A stretch of DNA of 64,000 nucleotides from Sphingomonas lacusdianchii. Lineage in GTDB: Bacteria > Pseudomonadota > Alphaproteobacteria > Sphingomonadales > Sphingomonadaceae. Position 1 is the first letter of the stretch. Each line of letters starts with the position of its first letter. Where the stretch lies: assembly GCF_022664395.1 (NCBI RefSeq), contig NZ_JAKRET010000007.1:124001-188000 (forward strand). Reading direction: 5' to 3'. The notes beneath the pieces are model-generated. The model was not told the DNA's origin, searched no databases, and saw only the letters and a program-made list of their open reading frames with translations. The position numbers and the translations under genes were made by a program. This document shows positions 44,051-52,887 of this stretch, piece by piece.

Positions 44051-45700
44051 ATGACGCTTCACACCTGCCCGCCATCGTCCATTCCCATGGCGGCCGAATC
44101 GACCGATGCGGCGGGACCGATCGGGGTTCTGCTCGACATCGCCGGCGCGTCGAGCCGCCTGCTGCTCGACCTGCCGACGCTACAGGCGCTGGCGAGCGAC
44201 CCCGAAGACCCGGTCGGACAGGTCGGACAGGTGGGTTCGCTGGTGACGATGCAGGTCGGGCGGATGTGGATCATTGCCGCCATCCGGTCGATCCGGCTGG
44301 CCGATGACGGTATCAATCTGGTCGCGAATGTCGACCTGATGGGGGAAGCCTATCAGCCCGAACCGACGCAGGGACTGCGCGGGTTTCGACGCGGGGTGAC
44401 GCGCTATCCGCTGCCGGGAAGTCCGGTCTATCCGGTGACGCGCGACGCGCTGCGGCAGATCTATGCCAAGCAGGATCGGCCGCACATCACCGTCGGCCGC
44501 GTTCATATGGCGCCGGACATGCATGCCGCCCTGTATGTCGACGCGCTGCTCGGCAAGCATTTCGCACTGGTCGGATCGACCGGCACCGGCAAGTCGACCT
44601 CGGCGGCGCTGATCCTGCACCGGATCTGTGAGGCCAGTCCGCACGGACATATCGTCGTGATCGACCCGCACGGCGAATATGGCGCGGCGTTCGTCGGTAC
44701 CGGCGAACTGCTCGACGTGACGAACCTGCAGCTTCCCTATTGGCTGCTCAATTTCCAGGAACATTGCGATATCCTGCTGTCACCCGGCGGCGCCGCGCGC
44801 CAGGTGGAGGCGGATATTCTCGCCCGTTGCCTGCTCGCCGCCAAGGGCAAGAGTCGCATGGCGCAGGAGGTCGCGCGCCTGACCGTCGATACGCCGATCC
44901 CCTATCTGCTGACCGACCTGTCGAACATCGTTCAGGCGGAAATGGCACGGCTCGACCGTGCCAGCGACAATGCACCGTTCCTGCGGCTGAAGGCCCGGAT
45001 CGAGGAACTGCGCGGCGACCCCCGCTACAGCTTCATGTTTTCGGGCATGCTGGTCGCCGACACGATGGCGGCGTTCGTCAAGCGCGTGTTCCGCCTGCCG
45101 GCGCAGGGCAAGCCGATCTCGATCATCGACGTGTCGGGCGTGCCGTCCGAGATAACCTCGGTCGTGGTCGCGGTGCTGAGCCGGCTCGTGTTCGATTTCG
45201 CGCTATGGTCGCGCGGCGAAGCGTCACGACCGGTCCTGCTCGTCTGCGAGGAAGCGCATCGGTACGTGCCGAACGAACGGTCGGGAACCAATTCGGCGGC
45301 GGCGAACATCCTCAGCCGGATCGCGAAGGAGGGGCGCAAATATGGCGTCTCGCTGGGTCTGATTACGCAGCGACCCTCGGACCTTGCCGAAGGGGTGTTG
45401 TCGCAATGCGGCACGATCCTGACCATGCGGCTCAACAACGAACGCGATCAGGCGTTCGTGCGTGCGGCGATGCCGGAAGATGCGCGCGGCTTTCTCGACG
45501 CGATCCCGGCGCTGCGCAACCGCGAATGCATCATCGTCGGCGAAGGCGTTACGACGCCGATCCGCGTCGCGTTCGATCCGCTGGAGGCCGAACGTTGCCC
45601 GGCATCGGGTTCGCCGTCGTTCACGTCGCTGTGGCAGGAATCGGGGGGCGAGGAGGCAATGGTCGAACGCACCATCCGCCGCTGGCGAACCGGACGTTGA
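44051..45700 (+). CDS. HerA/VirB4-like ATPase (DUF87 type)
   Basis: The 549-residue protein has an N-terminal HAS-barrel-like region and a RecA-type motor: Walker A VGSTGTGKSTSAA, the VIDPHGEYG segment typical of HerA, Walker B VLLVCEEAHRYVP, and the sensor LITQRPSDLAEGVLSQCGTI. HerA-like ATPases pump DNA and often pair with a NurA nuclease; no NurA is next to it. Bacterial members also serve in defence systems, but the neighbours here are core genes. The start is uncertain (ATG at 44051 or 44087). Confidence 0.85.
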   Translation: MTLHTCPPSSIPMAAESTDAAGPIGVLLDIAGASSRLLLDLPTLQALASDPEDPVGQVGQVGSLVTMQVGRMWIIAAIRSIRLADDGINLVANVDLMGEAYQPEPTQGLRGFRRGVTRYPLPGSPVYPVTRDALRQIYAKQDRPHITVGRVHMAPDMHAALYVDALLGKHFALVGSTGTGKSTSAALILHRICEASPHGHIVVIDPHGEYGAAFVGTGELLDVTNLQLPYWLLNFQEHCDILLSPGGAARQVEADILARCLLAAKGKSRMAQEVARLTVDTPIPYLLTDLSNIVQAEMARLDRASDNAPFLRLKARIEELRGDPRYSFMFSGMLVADTMAAFVKRVFRLPAQGKPISIIDVSGVPSEITSVVVAVLSRLVFDFALWSRGEASRPVLLVCEEAHRYVPNERSGTNSAAANILSRIAKEGRKYGVSLGLITQRPSDLAEGVLSQCGTILTMRLNNERDQAFVRAAMPEDARGFLDAIPALRNRECIIVGEGVTTPIRVAFDPLEAERCPASGSPSFTSLWQESGGEEAMVERTIRRWRTGR

Positions 45701-47152
45701 TCAGCGCGCGGTGACGCCCATCAGGCGATTGACCAGCGCCCGGAAGCGTCCGAGTTCCTCGCCCTGCAACCGCTGCACCGTGGCGAAGGCGACCGAGCGC
45801 GGGTTGACCGCCACGCCGTTCTTCCACAATTCGTAATGAAGATGCGGCCCGGTCGACAGGCCGGTCGACCCGACATAGCCGATCACCTGACCGCGGGCGA
45901 CGCGGGTACCGGGCGCTACGACGATCCGGCTCATATGGCCATAGCCGGTGGCGAGGCCGCCGCCATGGTCGAGCTTTACGAAATTGCCATAGCCGCCATG
46001 CCGTCCGGCGATCGCGACACGGCCATCGGTGGTGGCGCGGATCGGGCTGCCATAGGCGGCGGCAAAGTCCATGCCCTTGTGCAGGCGTTTGAAGCCGAGC
46101 ACCGGATGGACGCGCCAGCCAAAATTCGAGGAGATGCGCGCGGCGACTGGCCAGATCATCGACCCCTTGCGCTCGCCCACCCCCTTGGAATCGAGCCATT
46201 CGGTGCGGCTGCCATCCTGCCAGCGGACAAGGCGGACGTCGCGGCGTCCTTCGAGCCCGGCATAGAGGAGCTGGCCGAGCTGGACCTCGCCGGTGGCGGC
46301 GCGGGCCTGTTCGACGATCAGGTCGAAACGATCCTCCTGTCCGACCTGACCCATCGGCACGAGGCCGGAAACGGTGCGGATATAGGATTCGACCGCCTTG
46401 GCCGGCGCCCCGGCGGCGCGCGCGGCACGATACAAGCTGGCACCGACGCGCCCTTGAATACGCAGCGGCGTATGGTCGATGGCGATCGGCCGGGCATCAA
46501 GACGCAAGGTGCCGCCTTCACGGACGACTTCGAGCGCCAGATCAAATTTGGCGCGGAAGGCGAGTCGTTCGAGCGGGCGCGGCAGGCTCGGCGTCTCGCG
46601 TCGTCCGAGCGTGATGTCGAGCCGGGTGCCGGGCATCAGTTCGGCAGGATCGACACGGCTGGCGATCATCTTCGCAACGTGCTGCGCTTCGCTCGCGCCG
46701 ACGCCGGTGCGCTGCAATGCGCCGGCCACGCCGCTGCCGAGCGTCGCGGTCGCTTCCACGATCGGCCGTTCGGGGGTGTTGGCCAGCGGGCGGACCCGCG
46801 ACGTCGCGGCAAGGCGCATGCCGCTCGTGCCGCCGAGCGCGCTGGCGCCGAAGGAGAGGCTGCGGGCTTCGTCGAGTGCGCTGCCATCGAGTGCGGCGGG
46901 GACGGCGCTGTAGATCGGACGGTCGAAGCCGGGCGACAACATCCACACCGCACCGCACAGGGCGGTACAGCTGGCCAGTCCGCGCCACCAGTCGCGCGAT
47001 CCGATGTCGGCGCCGAGATCGGGGGTCCAGTCGAACGAATCGATCCGGCCGCGCCATGCGGCTGCGGGGGCGGCGAGGACCGGCGCACGACCGAAGCGCA
47101 GCGCACTGGTGCCGCCGGCGAGTTCCAGTCCTTCATCGGTACGCAGGAACAC
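45701..47152 (-). CDS. M23-family metallopeptidase
   Basis: The 483-residue protein has one membrane segment near residues 60-80, a long linker, and a LytM/M23 domain (about 345-460) with RLHKGMDFAA and HLHYELW zinc motifs and GYVGSTG. LytM enzymes cut peptidoglycan cross-links or activate amidases. All zinc ligands seem present, so it is probably active. The start is GTG. Its stop codon abuts that of the HerA-like gene, so the two are convergent. Confidence 0.87.
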   Translation of the reverse strand: MFLRTDEGLELAGGTSALRFGRAPVLAAPAAAWRGRIDSFDWTPDLGADIGSRDWWRGLASCTALCGAVWMLSPGFDRPIYSAVPAALDGSALDEARSLSFGASALGGTSGMRLAATSRVRPLANTPERPIVEATATLGSGVAGALQRTGVGASEAQHVAKMIASRVDPAELMPGTRLDITLGRRETPSLPRPLERLAFRAKFDLALEVVREGGTLRLDARPIAIDHTPLRIQGRVGASLYRAARAAGAPAKAVESYIRTVSGLVPMGQVGQEDRFDLIVEQARAATGEVQLGQLLYAGLEGRRDVRLVRWQDGSRTEWLDSKGVGERKGSMIWPVAARISSNFGWRVHPVLGFKRLHKGMDFAAAYGSPIRATTDGRVAIAGRHGGYGNFVKLDHGGGLATGYGHMSRIVVAPGTRVARGQVIGYVGSTGLSTGPHLHYELWKNGVAVNPRSVAFATVQRLQGEELGRFRALVNRLMGVTAR

Positions 47153-47351
47153 CTGTAGCCCCCAGTTTCGGCCGCCCGACCCGGCCCGTTCCGATCCCCC
47201 TGTGAAGGCAAAGATTTAAAGTCAAATGAACCATTGACGATACGTGCCACGGCTGCGGCAGGGCGTGGTCGGCCAGCGCCGGGACGAAAGCGGATTGCGG
47301 AACCGTCGAAAGCCGTTGCGTCGTGCCGCGACAGCCCCGATGTTGCAGGGG

Positions 47352-49859
47352 ATGAGCCAGTTCGCGCGTAGCCCGGTCACTGCTGTGCTGGGGCCGACCA
47401 ATACCGGCAAGACCTATCTCGCGATCGAGCGGATGTGTGGTCATGCGTCGGGGATGATCGGATTTCCGCTGCGGCTGCTGGCGCGCGAGAATTACGACCG
47501 GGTCGTCGCGCTGAAGGGCGTCGAGAATGTCGCGCTGGTCACGGGCGAGGAACGCATCGTCCCGCCCAAGGCGCGCTGGTTCCTGTGTACCGCCGAATCG
47601 ATGCCGCTGGAGCGCGAGACGGCGTTCGTCGCGCTCGACGAGGCGCAATTGGGCGCCGATCCCGAACGTGGCCATGTCTTCACCGACCGGCTGCTGCGCG
47701 CACGCGGACGGGAGGAGACGATGATCCTCGGGTCCGACTCGCTGCGGCCGATGGTCCGGGCACTGGTCAAGGATGCCGAGATCATCTCGCGCCCGCGTTT
47801 CTCTACGCTGAGCTATGCCGGCGCGCGGAAACTGTCGCGCCTGCCACGCCGGTCGGCGATCGTCGCCTTCTCTTCGGAAGAAGTCTATGCCGTGGCCGAG
47901 GCGATCCGCCGGATGCGCGGGGGCGCAGCGGTGGTGATGGGCGCGCTGTCGCCACGGACCCGCAATGCGCAGGTCGAGATGTTCCAGTCGGGCGAGGTCG
48001 ATTACCTCGTGGCGACCGATGCGATCGGTATGGGGCTGAACCTCGATGTCGCGCATGTCGCCTTTGCCTCGCTGCGCAAGTTCGACGGGCGGCGGCAGCG
48101 GCGGCTGACCATCGCCGAAATGGCGCAGATCGCCGGCCGGGCGGGGCGCCACCATCGCGACGGGACGTTCGGCGCGCTGGTCGAGGAAGGGCCGAATGCC
48201 TTTACCCCCGAAGAAGTGATCGCGATCGAGGGGCATCACGTCCCCCCGCTCGAACGCCTGTACTGGCGGCGCGGCGAGCCCGATTTCTCCAGCATCGACG
48301 CACTGATCGACAGTCTGTCCGAACGGCCGACCGATCCGGTGCTGACCGCCGCGCCGGAGGCGATCGATCTGATCGTGCTGAAGCGGCTTGCAGAGGAAGA
48401 TTGGGTCCGGTCGCGGACCCGCTCGCCGGTCATGGTCCGCCGGCTCTGGGCGGCGTGCGGCGTGCCCGATTTCCGCAAGCTTGGGTCCGACCCGCATAGC
48501 CGCTTCGTCGGGCGCATCTTCGGCCATCTGAGCGAGGGGGCGGGGCATATCCCGCACCAATGGTTCGCCGACGAATTGCAGCGGCTCGATCAGATGAATG
48601 GCGACGTCGAGACGATCGCCGGACGAATCGCGGCGGCGCGCAGCTGGGCCTATATCGCCCACCGCGCCGACTGGCTGCTCGACCCCGAACATTGGGCAGC
48701 CCGCACCCGGGGTGTCGAAGAGAAGCTGTCGGATGCGCTGCACGACCGGTTGCGCCAACGCTTCGTCGATCAGCGGACGACCTTGCTGCTTCGGCGGATC
48801 GGGGCGGGGGCGGCCGACCTGCCGGTCGATGTCGCCGTCGATGGTGCGGTCAGCGTCGATGGTCACCTTCTCGGCCGGCTGACCGGGTTCCGGTTCGAGG
48901 TGTCGCCCGACACAAGGGTCGCCGACAAACGCCTGTTGATCGCCGCCGCCGAAAAGGGGCTGGCCGCCGAATTGCGCAAGCGGGGTGCCGAACTGGCGGT
49001 CGCGGGCGACGCCGAACTGGCGCTGCTTGCCGAGCCCGGTACGGCGCCGGTGCTGACATGGAACGGGCTGGAGGTGGCGACGCTGACCGGCGGGACGACG
49101 CTCGACCGACCGGTCGTGACGCTCGACCGCAGCCTGCAGGTACTTGATCGCGCGGCGCAGGGGCAGGTGCGTGATCGGCTGGCGGCGTGGATACAGGGCG
49201 AACTGACGAAGCGCGCCCCGACGCTGGGCGCGCTTGCCGCGCTGGCACGCGATCCGGCGGCGGGCGGGGCGTTGCGCGCGGTGGCGGCGGCGCTGACCGA
49301 AGTCGGCGGCATCGCGCCCCGCGACGGGTTCGAGGCGATGTTGGTCCCCCTGACCGGTGACGACCGGCGACGCTTGCGCAAGGCGGGGGTGGCGATCGGG
49401 ACGCTCGACCTGTTCGACGCACGTCTGTTCAAACCGGCGGCGGCGCGGTGGCGGGCGGCATTGCTGGCCGCTCGCGATGGCCACGCGATCGAACCGCTCG
49501 CCCCCAATGCGGCGACGGTGCTGCCGGCGGGGCAGGGGGCGTGGGGCTATCGCCGGTTCGGTCCGCAGGCGGTGCGCGTCGATCTGGTCGAACGGCTTGC
49601 GCGCGCCGCGCATGATGCGCGACAGGGCAATGCGCCGTTCGCGCCCGATCCGGCGCTGGCGACCTCGATCGGACTGAAGGCGGAGACGATCGCCCGGATG
49701 ATGGCGCATCTCGGCTTTCGGCCGATCACCGGCGAAGGCGACGCGCCGCAATGGCGCTGGCATCCGCCGCGCCGGCGTGGTCCGCCGCCGGTCCAGCCAC
49801 CCCGTCCGCGTCCCGGCAACGCCTTCGCTGCGCTGGCCGAAATTGAGTTTCGCCGTTGA
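47352..49859 (+). CDS. SUV3-like DExH RNA/DNA helicase
   Basis: The 835-residue protein has Walker A LGPTNTGKT (13-21), motif II ALDEAQ and motif VI (QIAGRAGR), with the MGALSPRTRNAQVEMFQ helicase C domain between. This matches the alphaproteobacterial helicases related to mitochondrial SUV3. The C-terminal 350 residues are low in motifs and rich in Arg. It overlaps the S4 gene by one base. The start is uncertain: ATG at 47352 or 47340. Its role (RNA turnover is likely) is inferred from SUV3. Confidence 0.85.
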   Translation: MSQFARSPVTAVLGPTNTGKTYLAIERMCGHASGMIGFPLRLLARENYDRVVALKGVENVALVTGEERIVPPKARWFLCTAESMPLERETAFVALDEAQLGADPERGHVFTDRLLRARGREETMILGSDSLRPMVRALVKDAEIISRPRFSTLSYAGARKLSRLPRRSAIVAFSSEEVYAVAEAIRRMRGGAAVVMGALSPRTRNAQVEMFQSGEVDYLVATDAIGMGLNLDVAHVAFASLRKFDGRRQRRLTIAEMAQIAGRAGRHHRDGTFGALVEEGPNAFTPEEVIAIEGHHVPPLERLYWRRGEPDFSSIDALIDSLSERPTDPVLTAAPEAIDLIVLKRLAEEDWVRSRTRSPVMVRRLWAACGVPDFRKLGSDPHSRFVGRIFGHLSEGAGHIPHQWFADELQRLDQMNGDVETIAGRIAAARSWAYIAHRADWLLDPEHWAARTRGVEEKLSDALHDRLRQRFVDQRTTLLLRRIGAGAADLPVDVAVDGAVSVDGHLLGRLTGFRFEVSPDTRVADKRLLIAAAEKGLAAELRKRGAELAVAGDAELALLAEPGTAPVLTWNGLEVATLTGGTTLDRPVVTLDRSLQVLDRAAQGQVRDRLAAWIQGELTKRAPTLGALAALARDPAAGGALRAVAAALTEVGGIAPRDGFEAMLVPLTGDDRRRLRKAGVAIGTLDLFDARLFKPAAARWRAALLAARDGHAIEPLAPNAATVLPAGQGAWGYRRFGPQAVRVDLVERLARAAHDARQGNAPFAPDPALATSIGLKAETIARMMAHLGFRPITGEGDAPQWRWHPPRRRGPPPVQPPRPRPGNAFAALAEIEFRR

Positions 49860-50182
49860 TGGCGACGCAGGCGGTCGAGCACGCCCCCCAGATGCGGCTC
49901 GACATGTTCCTGTGGTATGCCCGCTTCGCCAAGACCCGCAGCGCGGCACAGGCGATCGCGGTCAAGGGCCTGTTGCGGATCGACGGGCGTCGCATCGATC
50001 GCGCTCACTGCCCGGTCCGGGTCGGCATGGTCATCGCCTTTCCGCTCAACGGCCGGGTGCAGATCCTGCGCGTCGACGCGCTGCCGCATCGACGCGGACC
50101 ACCCGCCGAAGCGGCGACACTCTACACCCGGCTGGAACCGACGGGTGCCGCCCCCGTTGACGGAGGCGAAGACCCGGCATAA
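49859..50182 (+). CDS. S4-domain RNA-binding protein (HSP15-like)
   Basis: The 107-residue protein has an S4 RNA-binding fold: MRLDMFLWYARFAKTRSAAQAIAVKGLLRIDGRRI, in parts. HSP15-like proteins rescue stalled 50S subunits carrying peptidyl-tRNA. Its ATG overlaps the helicase stop by one base (TGATG), and fdxA follows 39 bases later. The helicase-S4-fdxA-carD order is seen in other alphaproteobacteria. Confidence 0.85.
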   Translation: MATQAVEHAPQMRLDMFLWYARFAKTRSAAQAIAVKGLLRIDGRRIDRAHCPVRVGMVIAFPLNGRVQILRVDALPHRRGPPAEAATLYTRLEPTGAAPVDGGEDPA

Positions 50183-50221
50183 CGCGGGTTCGATTCGATT
50201 TTCCCGGAGCTTGTTCGACCC

Positions 50222-50560
50222 ATGACCTACGTCGTCACCGACGCCTGCATCCGCTGCAAATATATGGACTGCGTCGAAGTGTGCCCGGTCGACTGCTTCT
50301 ATGAGGGCGAGAACATGCTCGTCATCAATCCCAGCGAATGCATCGACTGCGGCGTCTGCGAACCCGAATGTCCGGCCGAAGCGATTCTGCCCGACACCGA
50401 AAGCGGGCTGGAACAGTGGCTGGAGTTGAACAATACCTATTCGGCGCAGTGGCCTAACGTCACCCGCAACGCCAACCAGACCCCGCCCGACGCCGACAAG
50501 TGGAAGGGCGTCGAGAACAAGATCGAGCATTTCTCGCCCGAACCCGGCGCGGGCGACTGA
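50222..50560 (+). CDS. fdxA: 7Fe ferredoxin FdxA
   Basis: The 112-residue protein has nine cysteines at 9, 12, 17, 21, 25, 40, 43, 46 and 50. In the Azotobacter FdI pattern C9/C17/C50 bind a [3Fe-4S] cluster and C21/C40/C43/C46 a [4Fe-4S] cluster. It acts as a soluble low-potential electron carrier. The length and the C-terminal extension are typical of FdxA. A parS-like site follows in the gap to carD. Confidence 0.95.
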   Translation: MTYVVTDACIRCKYMDCVEVCPVDCFYEGENMLVINPSECIDCGVCEPECPAEAILPDTESGLEQWLELNNTYSAQWPNVTRNANQTPPDADKWKGVENKIEHFSPEPGAGD

Positions 50561-50592
50561 TCGATCGGCCGGTTGAACCGGCTGTCCCAAAT

Positions 50593-50608
50593 CGTTTCAC
50601 GTGGAACC
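50593..50608. other. parS-like ParB-binding palindrome (site 6)
   Basis: Sequence cgtttcacgtggaacc, with one asymmetric position in the core. It lies in the gap between fdxA and carD, 15.8 kb right of the putative origin. Confidence 0.8.
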
Positions 50609-50651
50609 ACGGCCGGTCCGCACATGCGGTTCCGGCCGCGCGGCTTTGCAC

Positions 50652-50668
50652 TGGTAATTTTCTTACCA
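50652..50668. promoter_or_regulatory. Small palindrome upstream of carD
   Basis: TGGTAA-ttttc-TTACCA is a perfect 6-bp inverted repeat, followed by an AT-rich tgttataga stretch (50672-50680). It lies about 155 bases before the carD ATG. It may be an operator or part of the promoter; no regulator is recognised. Confidence 0.35.
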
Positions 50669-50821
50669 AGATGTTATAGACTGACGAGACGGAGGCAAAA
50701 ATTCATGCCCCGCCCGGAGATCACCTTTAGCAACGTTCCCTGACCACTCCGCCATCCGCCGTTCGAACAGCGATTGGCGGAGGACGATGGCACCGGAACG
50801 ACGACCACGGAAAGGTTACCA

Positions 50822-51355
50822 ATGGCTGCCAAGGCATTGTCCTTCGATGTCGGCGATTATGTCGTTTACCCCAAGCACGGCGTCGGCCGTGTGATCGAAC
50901 TCCAGCGTAGCGAAATCGCTGGCATGCAACTCGAACTCTATGTGCTGCGCTTTGAAAAGGAGCGGATGACCCTGCGCGTTCCGACCAACAAGGCGGAAAG
51001 CGTCGGCATGCGCAAGCTGTCGTCGGACAAGACGATGCGCGAGGCGATGGAAACGCTGAAGGGCAAGCCCAAGGTTAAGCGGACCATGTGGTCGCGCCGC
51101 GCGCAGGAATATGAAGCGAAGATCAATTCGGGCGACCTGGTGTCGATCGCCGAAGTGGTCCGCGACCTGTTCCGTGCCGACGACCAGCCTGAGCAGAGCT
51201 ATTCCGAACGCCAGATCTTCGAAGCGGCGGCCAGCCGCCTCGCCCGTGAACTCGCGGCGATGGAACAGGTCGACGAGCCGAAGGCACTGGAGCGGATTAT
51301 CGAGATCCTGCGCGATGCGGCGGCGATCTATAACAAGGAAAAGACTGCGGCCTGA
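50822..51355 (+). CDS. carD: CarD-family transcriptional regulator
   Basis: The 177-residue protein has the N-terminal RNA-polymerase-binding Tudor-like domain (FDVGDYVVYPKHGVGRVIEL, in parts) and a helical C-terminal DNA-binding domain with a conserved tryptophan (MWSRRAQEYEAKI). CarD stabilises open promoter complexes and controls rRNA and stress genes. The ATG at 50822 is preceded by aaagg and starts the fold. A strong terminator follows. Confidence 0.93.
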   Translation: MAAKALSFDVGDYVVYPKHGVGRVIELQRSEIAGMQLELYVLRFEKERMTLRVPTNKAESVGMRKLSSDKTMREAMETLKGKPKVKRTMWSRRAQEYEAKINSGDLVSIAEVVRDLFRADDQPEQSYSERQIFEAAASRLARELAAMEQVDEPKALERIIEILRDAAAIYNKEKTAA

Positions 51356-51380
51356 ACGGCCGATCGGTCCGATCGAACGG

Positions 51381-51407
51381 GGGCGGCCGGCAACGGCCGC
51401 CCTTTTT
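51381..51407 (+). terminator. Rho-independent terminator after carD
   Basis: Perfect 9-bp stem gggcggccg (51381-51389) and cggccgccc (51394-51402), loop gcaa, then five T (51403-51407). It is the clearest intrinsic terminator in the window. Confidence 0.92.
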
Positions 51408-51472
51408 CGTTGGTCATGCTGGCACTTTGAGCCGCCTTGGTGTATCGTATCACCAATACACGGGAGGCGATG

Positions 51473-52168
51473 ATGCGGTGGATGCTGGCAGCGACATTGG
51501 GATTGGCGGCCTGTAGCGCGGGCGATAGCGGCGAGCGCGCCGCCCCGCCCCGCAACGATGCTGCCCTCCGCGACTTCACCGGCGTGACCTTGGCGAGCAG
51601 CGACCGGGTCGAAATCGTTCAGGGACCAGCCTTCGCCGTACGGGTGGAGGGGACCCGGGCCGCACAGGATGTCTTGGAGATTCGTCGCGACGGCGACATG
51701 CTGAAGATCGGCCGAAAGAGCGGCACTTTCTGGAGCAAAGGCGATGACGGCGCACGCATCCGCGTCACCATGCCGACCATCGCTGCGGCGGCGCTGGCGG
51801 GATCGGGCGATATCAGCATCGACCGGACCGGTGAAAACTTTGCCGCGACCCTGAGCGGATCGGGCGACATGACGATCGGCCAGTTGCGCGGCGACCGCGC
51901 CGCCTTGACCGTGACCGGCACCGGTACGATCGCAGCGGCAGGCGCGGTGCGTCACCTGACGCTATCGGTCGCAGGCACCGGAGACATTGACGCGAAACAG
52001 GTCAAGGCCGGCGAAGCGACCGTCTCGATCGCAGGAACGGGCGATATCGGCGCCGATATCAACGGCCCGGCCGACGTGTCGCTGGTCGGCACCGGATCGG
52101 CGACGCTCGGCCCCGATGCGCGCTGTGTGGTGAACCGGGTGGGTATGGGGACCGTCGATTGCGGCTGA
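51473..52168 (+). CDS. DUF2807 (head GIN domain) lipoprotein
   Basis: The 231-residue protein has a lipoprotein signal with LAACS (C14) and a DUF2807 domain made of short repeated strands ending in GSGD or GTGD (ALAGSGDISI, LSGSGDMTI, VAGTGDIDA, IAGTGDIGA). This predicts a right-handed beta-helix with a one-strand repeat. It ends in a cysteine pair (ARCVVN, VDCG). The ATG at 51473 has ggagg five bases before it. The function is unknown. A paralogue follows 40 bases later. Confidence 0.8.
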   Translation: MRWMLAATLGLAACSAGDSGERAAPPRNDAALRDFTGVTLASSDRVEIVQGPAFAVRVEGTRAAQDVLEIRRDGDMLKIGRKSGTFWSKGDDGARIRVTMPTIAAAALAGSGDISIDRTGENFAATLSGSGDMTIGQLRGDRAALTVTGTGTIAAAGAVRHLTLSVAGTGDIDAKQVKAGEATVSIAGTGDIGADINGPADVSLVGTGSATLGPDARCVVNRVGMGTVDCG

Positions 52169-52208
52169 CCGGCTTGCCCGCCCGGCGACAGTGCTGAATA
52201 TTGGTGCC

Positions 52209-52886
52209 ATGTTCGTCCCGTTGATAGCATCGCTGCTGGCGTTGCCGGTCATCCCGCCTGCCGAGACCCGCCTGATGCTGACCGGATATGATCGCGTCCG
52301 CGTCGACGGTCCTTTCACCGTCCGGGTCGTGGCAGAGCCGTCCGCGACCAACCGTATCGTCGGAGAGCCGGCAGCGATCGCGACGGTCGAGGTTCGGGTC
52401 GAGGGGCAGACGCTGGTCGTTGTGCCGGCACGCGACGATCGGGGGCGACCGATTGAATCTACCGGCGCCGCGCCGGTGATCGAGTTACGCAACGACCGAC
52501 TTGCTGCCGTGGCGCTGCGTGGGGCGGGAAGGATCGAGGTCGAACGGACCACCGCACCCCGCGTCGATCTGACGCTGACCGGCGACGGCACGATCCGGAT
52601 CGGATCGCTGGACAGCGGATCGGTCCAGGCGACGCTGATCGGTGCCGGATCGATGAGCCTCGCCGGCAAGGGCGGGCAGGGCCGGTTCACGATCAACGGC
52701 CCCGGTACGATCGATGCCGATGCCCTGACGATCGATGCGCTGCAGGTTCGCAGCGAAGGAAGCGGCGGCGGGCGCTATCGTGCGCGCTACACCGCCGACG
52801 TGACTGCAACCGGGGCCGGCGCCGTCACCGTCGCGGGATCGCCGCAATGCCGCACGCGCGGCACCGCGACGATCCGTTGCGGCTGA
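52209..52886 (+). CDS. DUF2807 exported protein
   Basis: The 225-residue protein has a signal peptide (FVPLIASLLALPV) but no lipobox cysteine, and the same beta-helix-type DUF2807 domain as its neighbour (VALRGAGRIEV, LTGDGTIRI, LIGAGSMSL, INGPGTIDA). It ends PQCRTRGTATIRCG, with two cysteines placed as in the upstream paralogue. The pair probably arose by duplication and then took different destinations. Function unknown. Confidence 0.78.
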   Translation: MFVPLIASLLALPVIPPAETRLMLTGYDRVRVDGPFTVRVVAEPSATNRIVGEPAAIATVEVRVEGQTLVVVPARDDRGRPIESTGAAPVIELRNDRLAAVALRGAGRIEVERTTAPRVDLTLTGDGTIRIGSLDSGSVQATLIGAGSMSLAGKGGQGRFTINGPGTIDADALTIDALQVRSEGSGGGRYRARYTADVTATGAGAVTVAGSPQCRTRGTATIRCG

Positions 52887-52887
52887 G

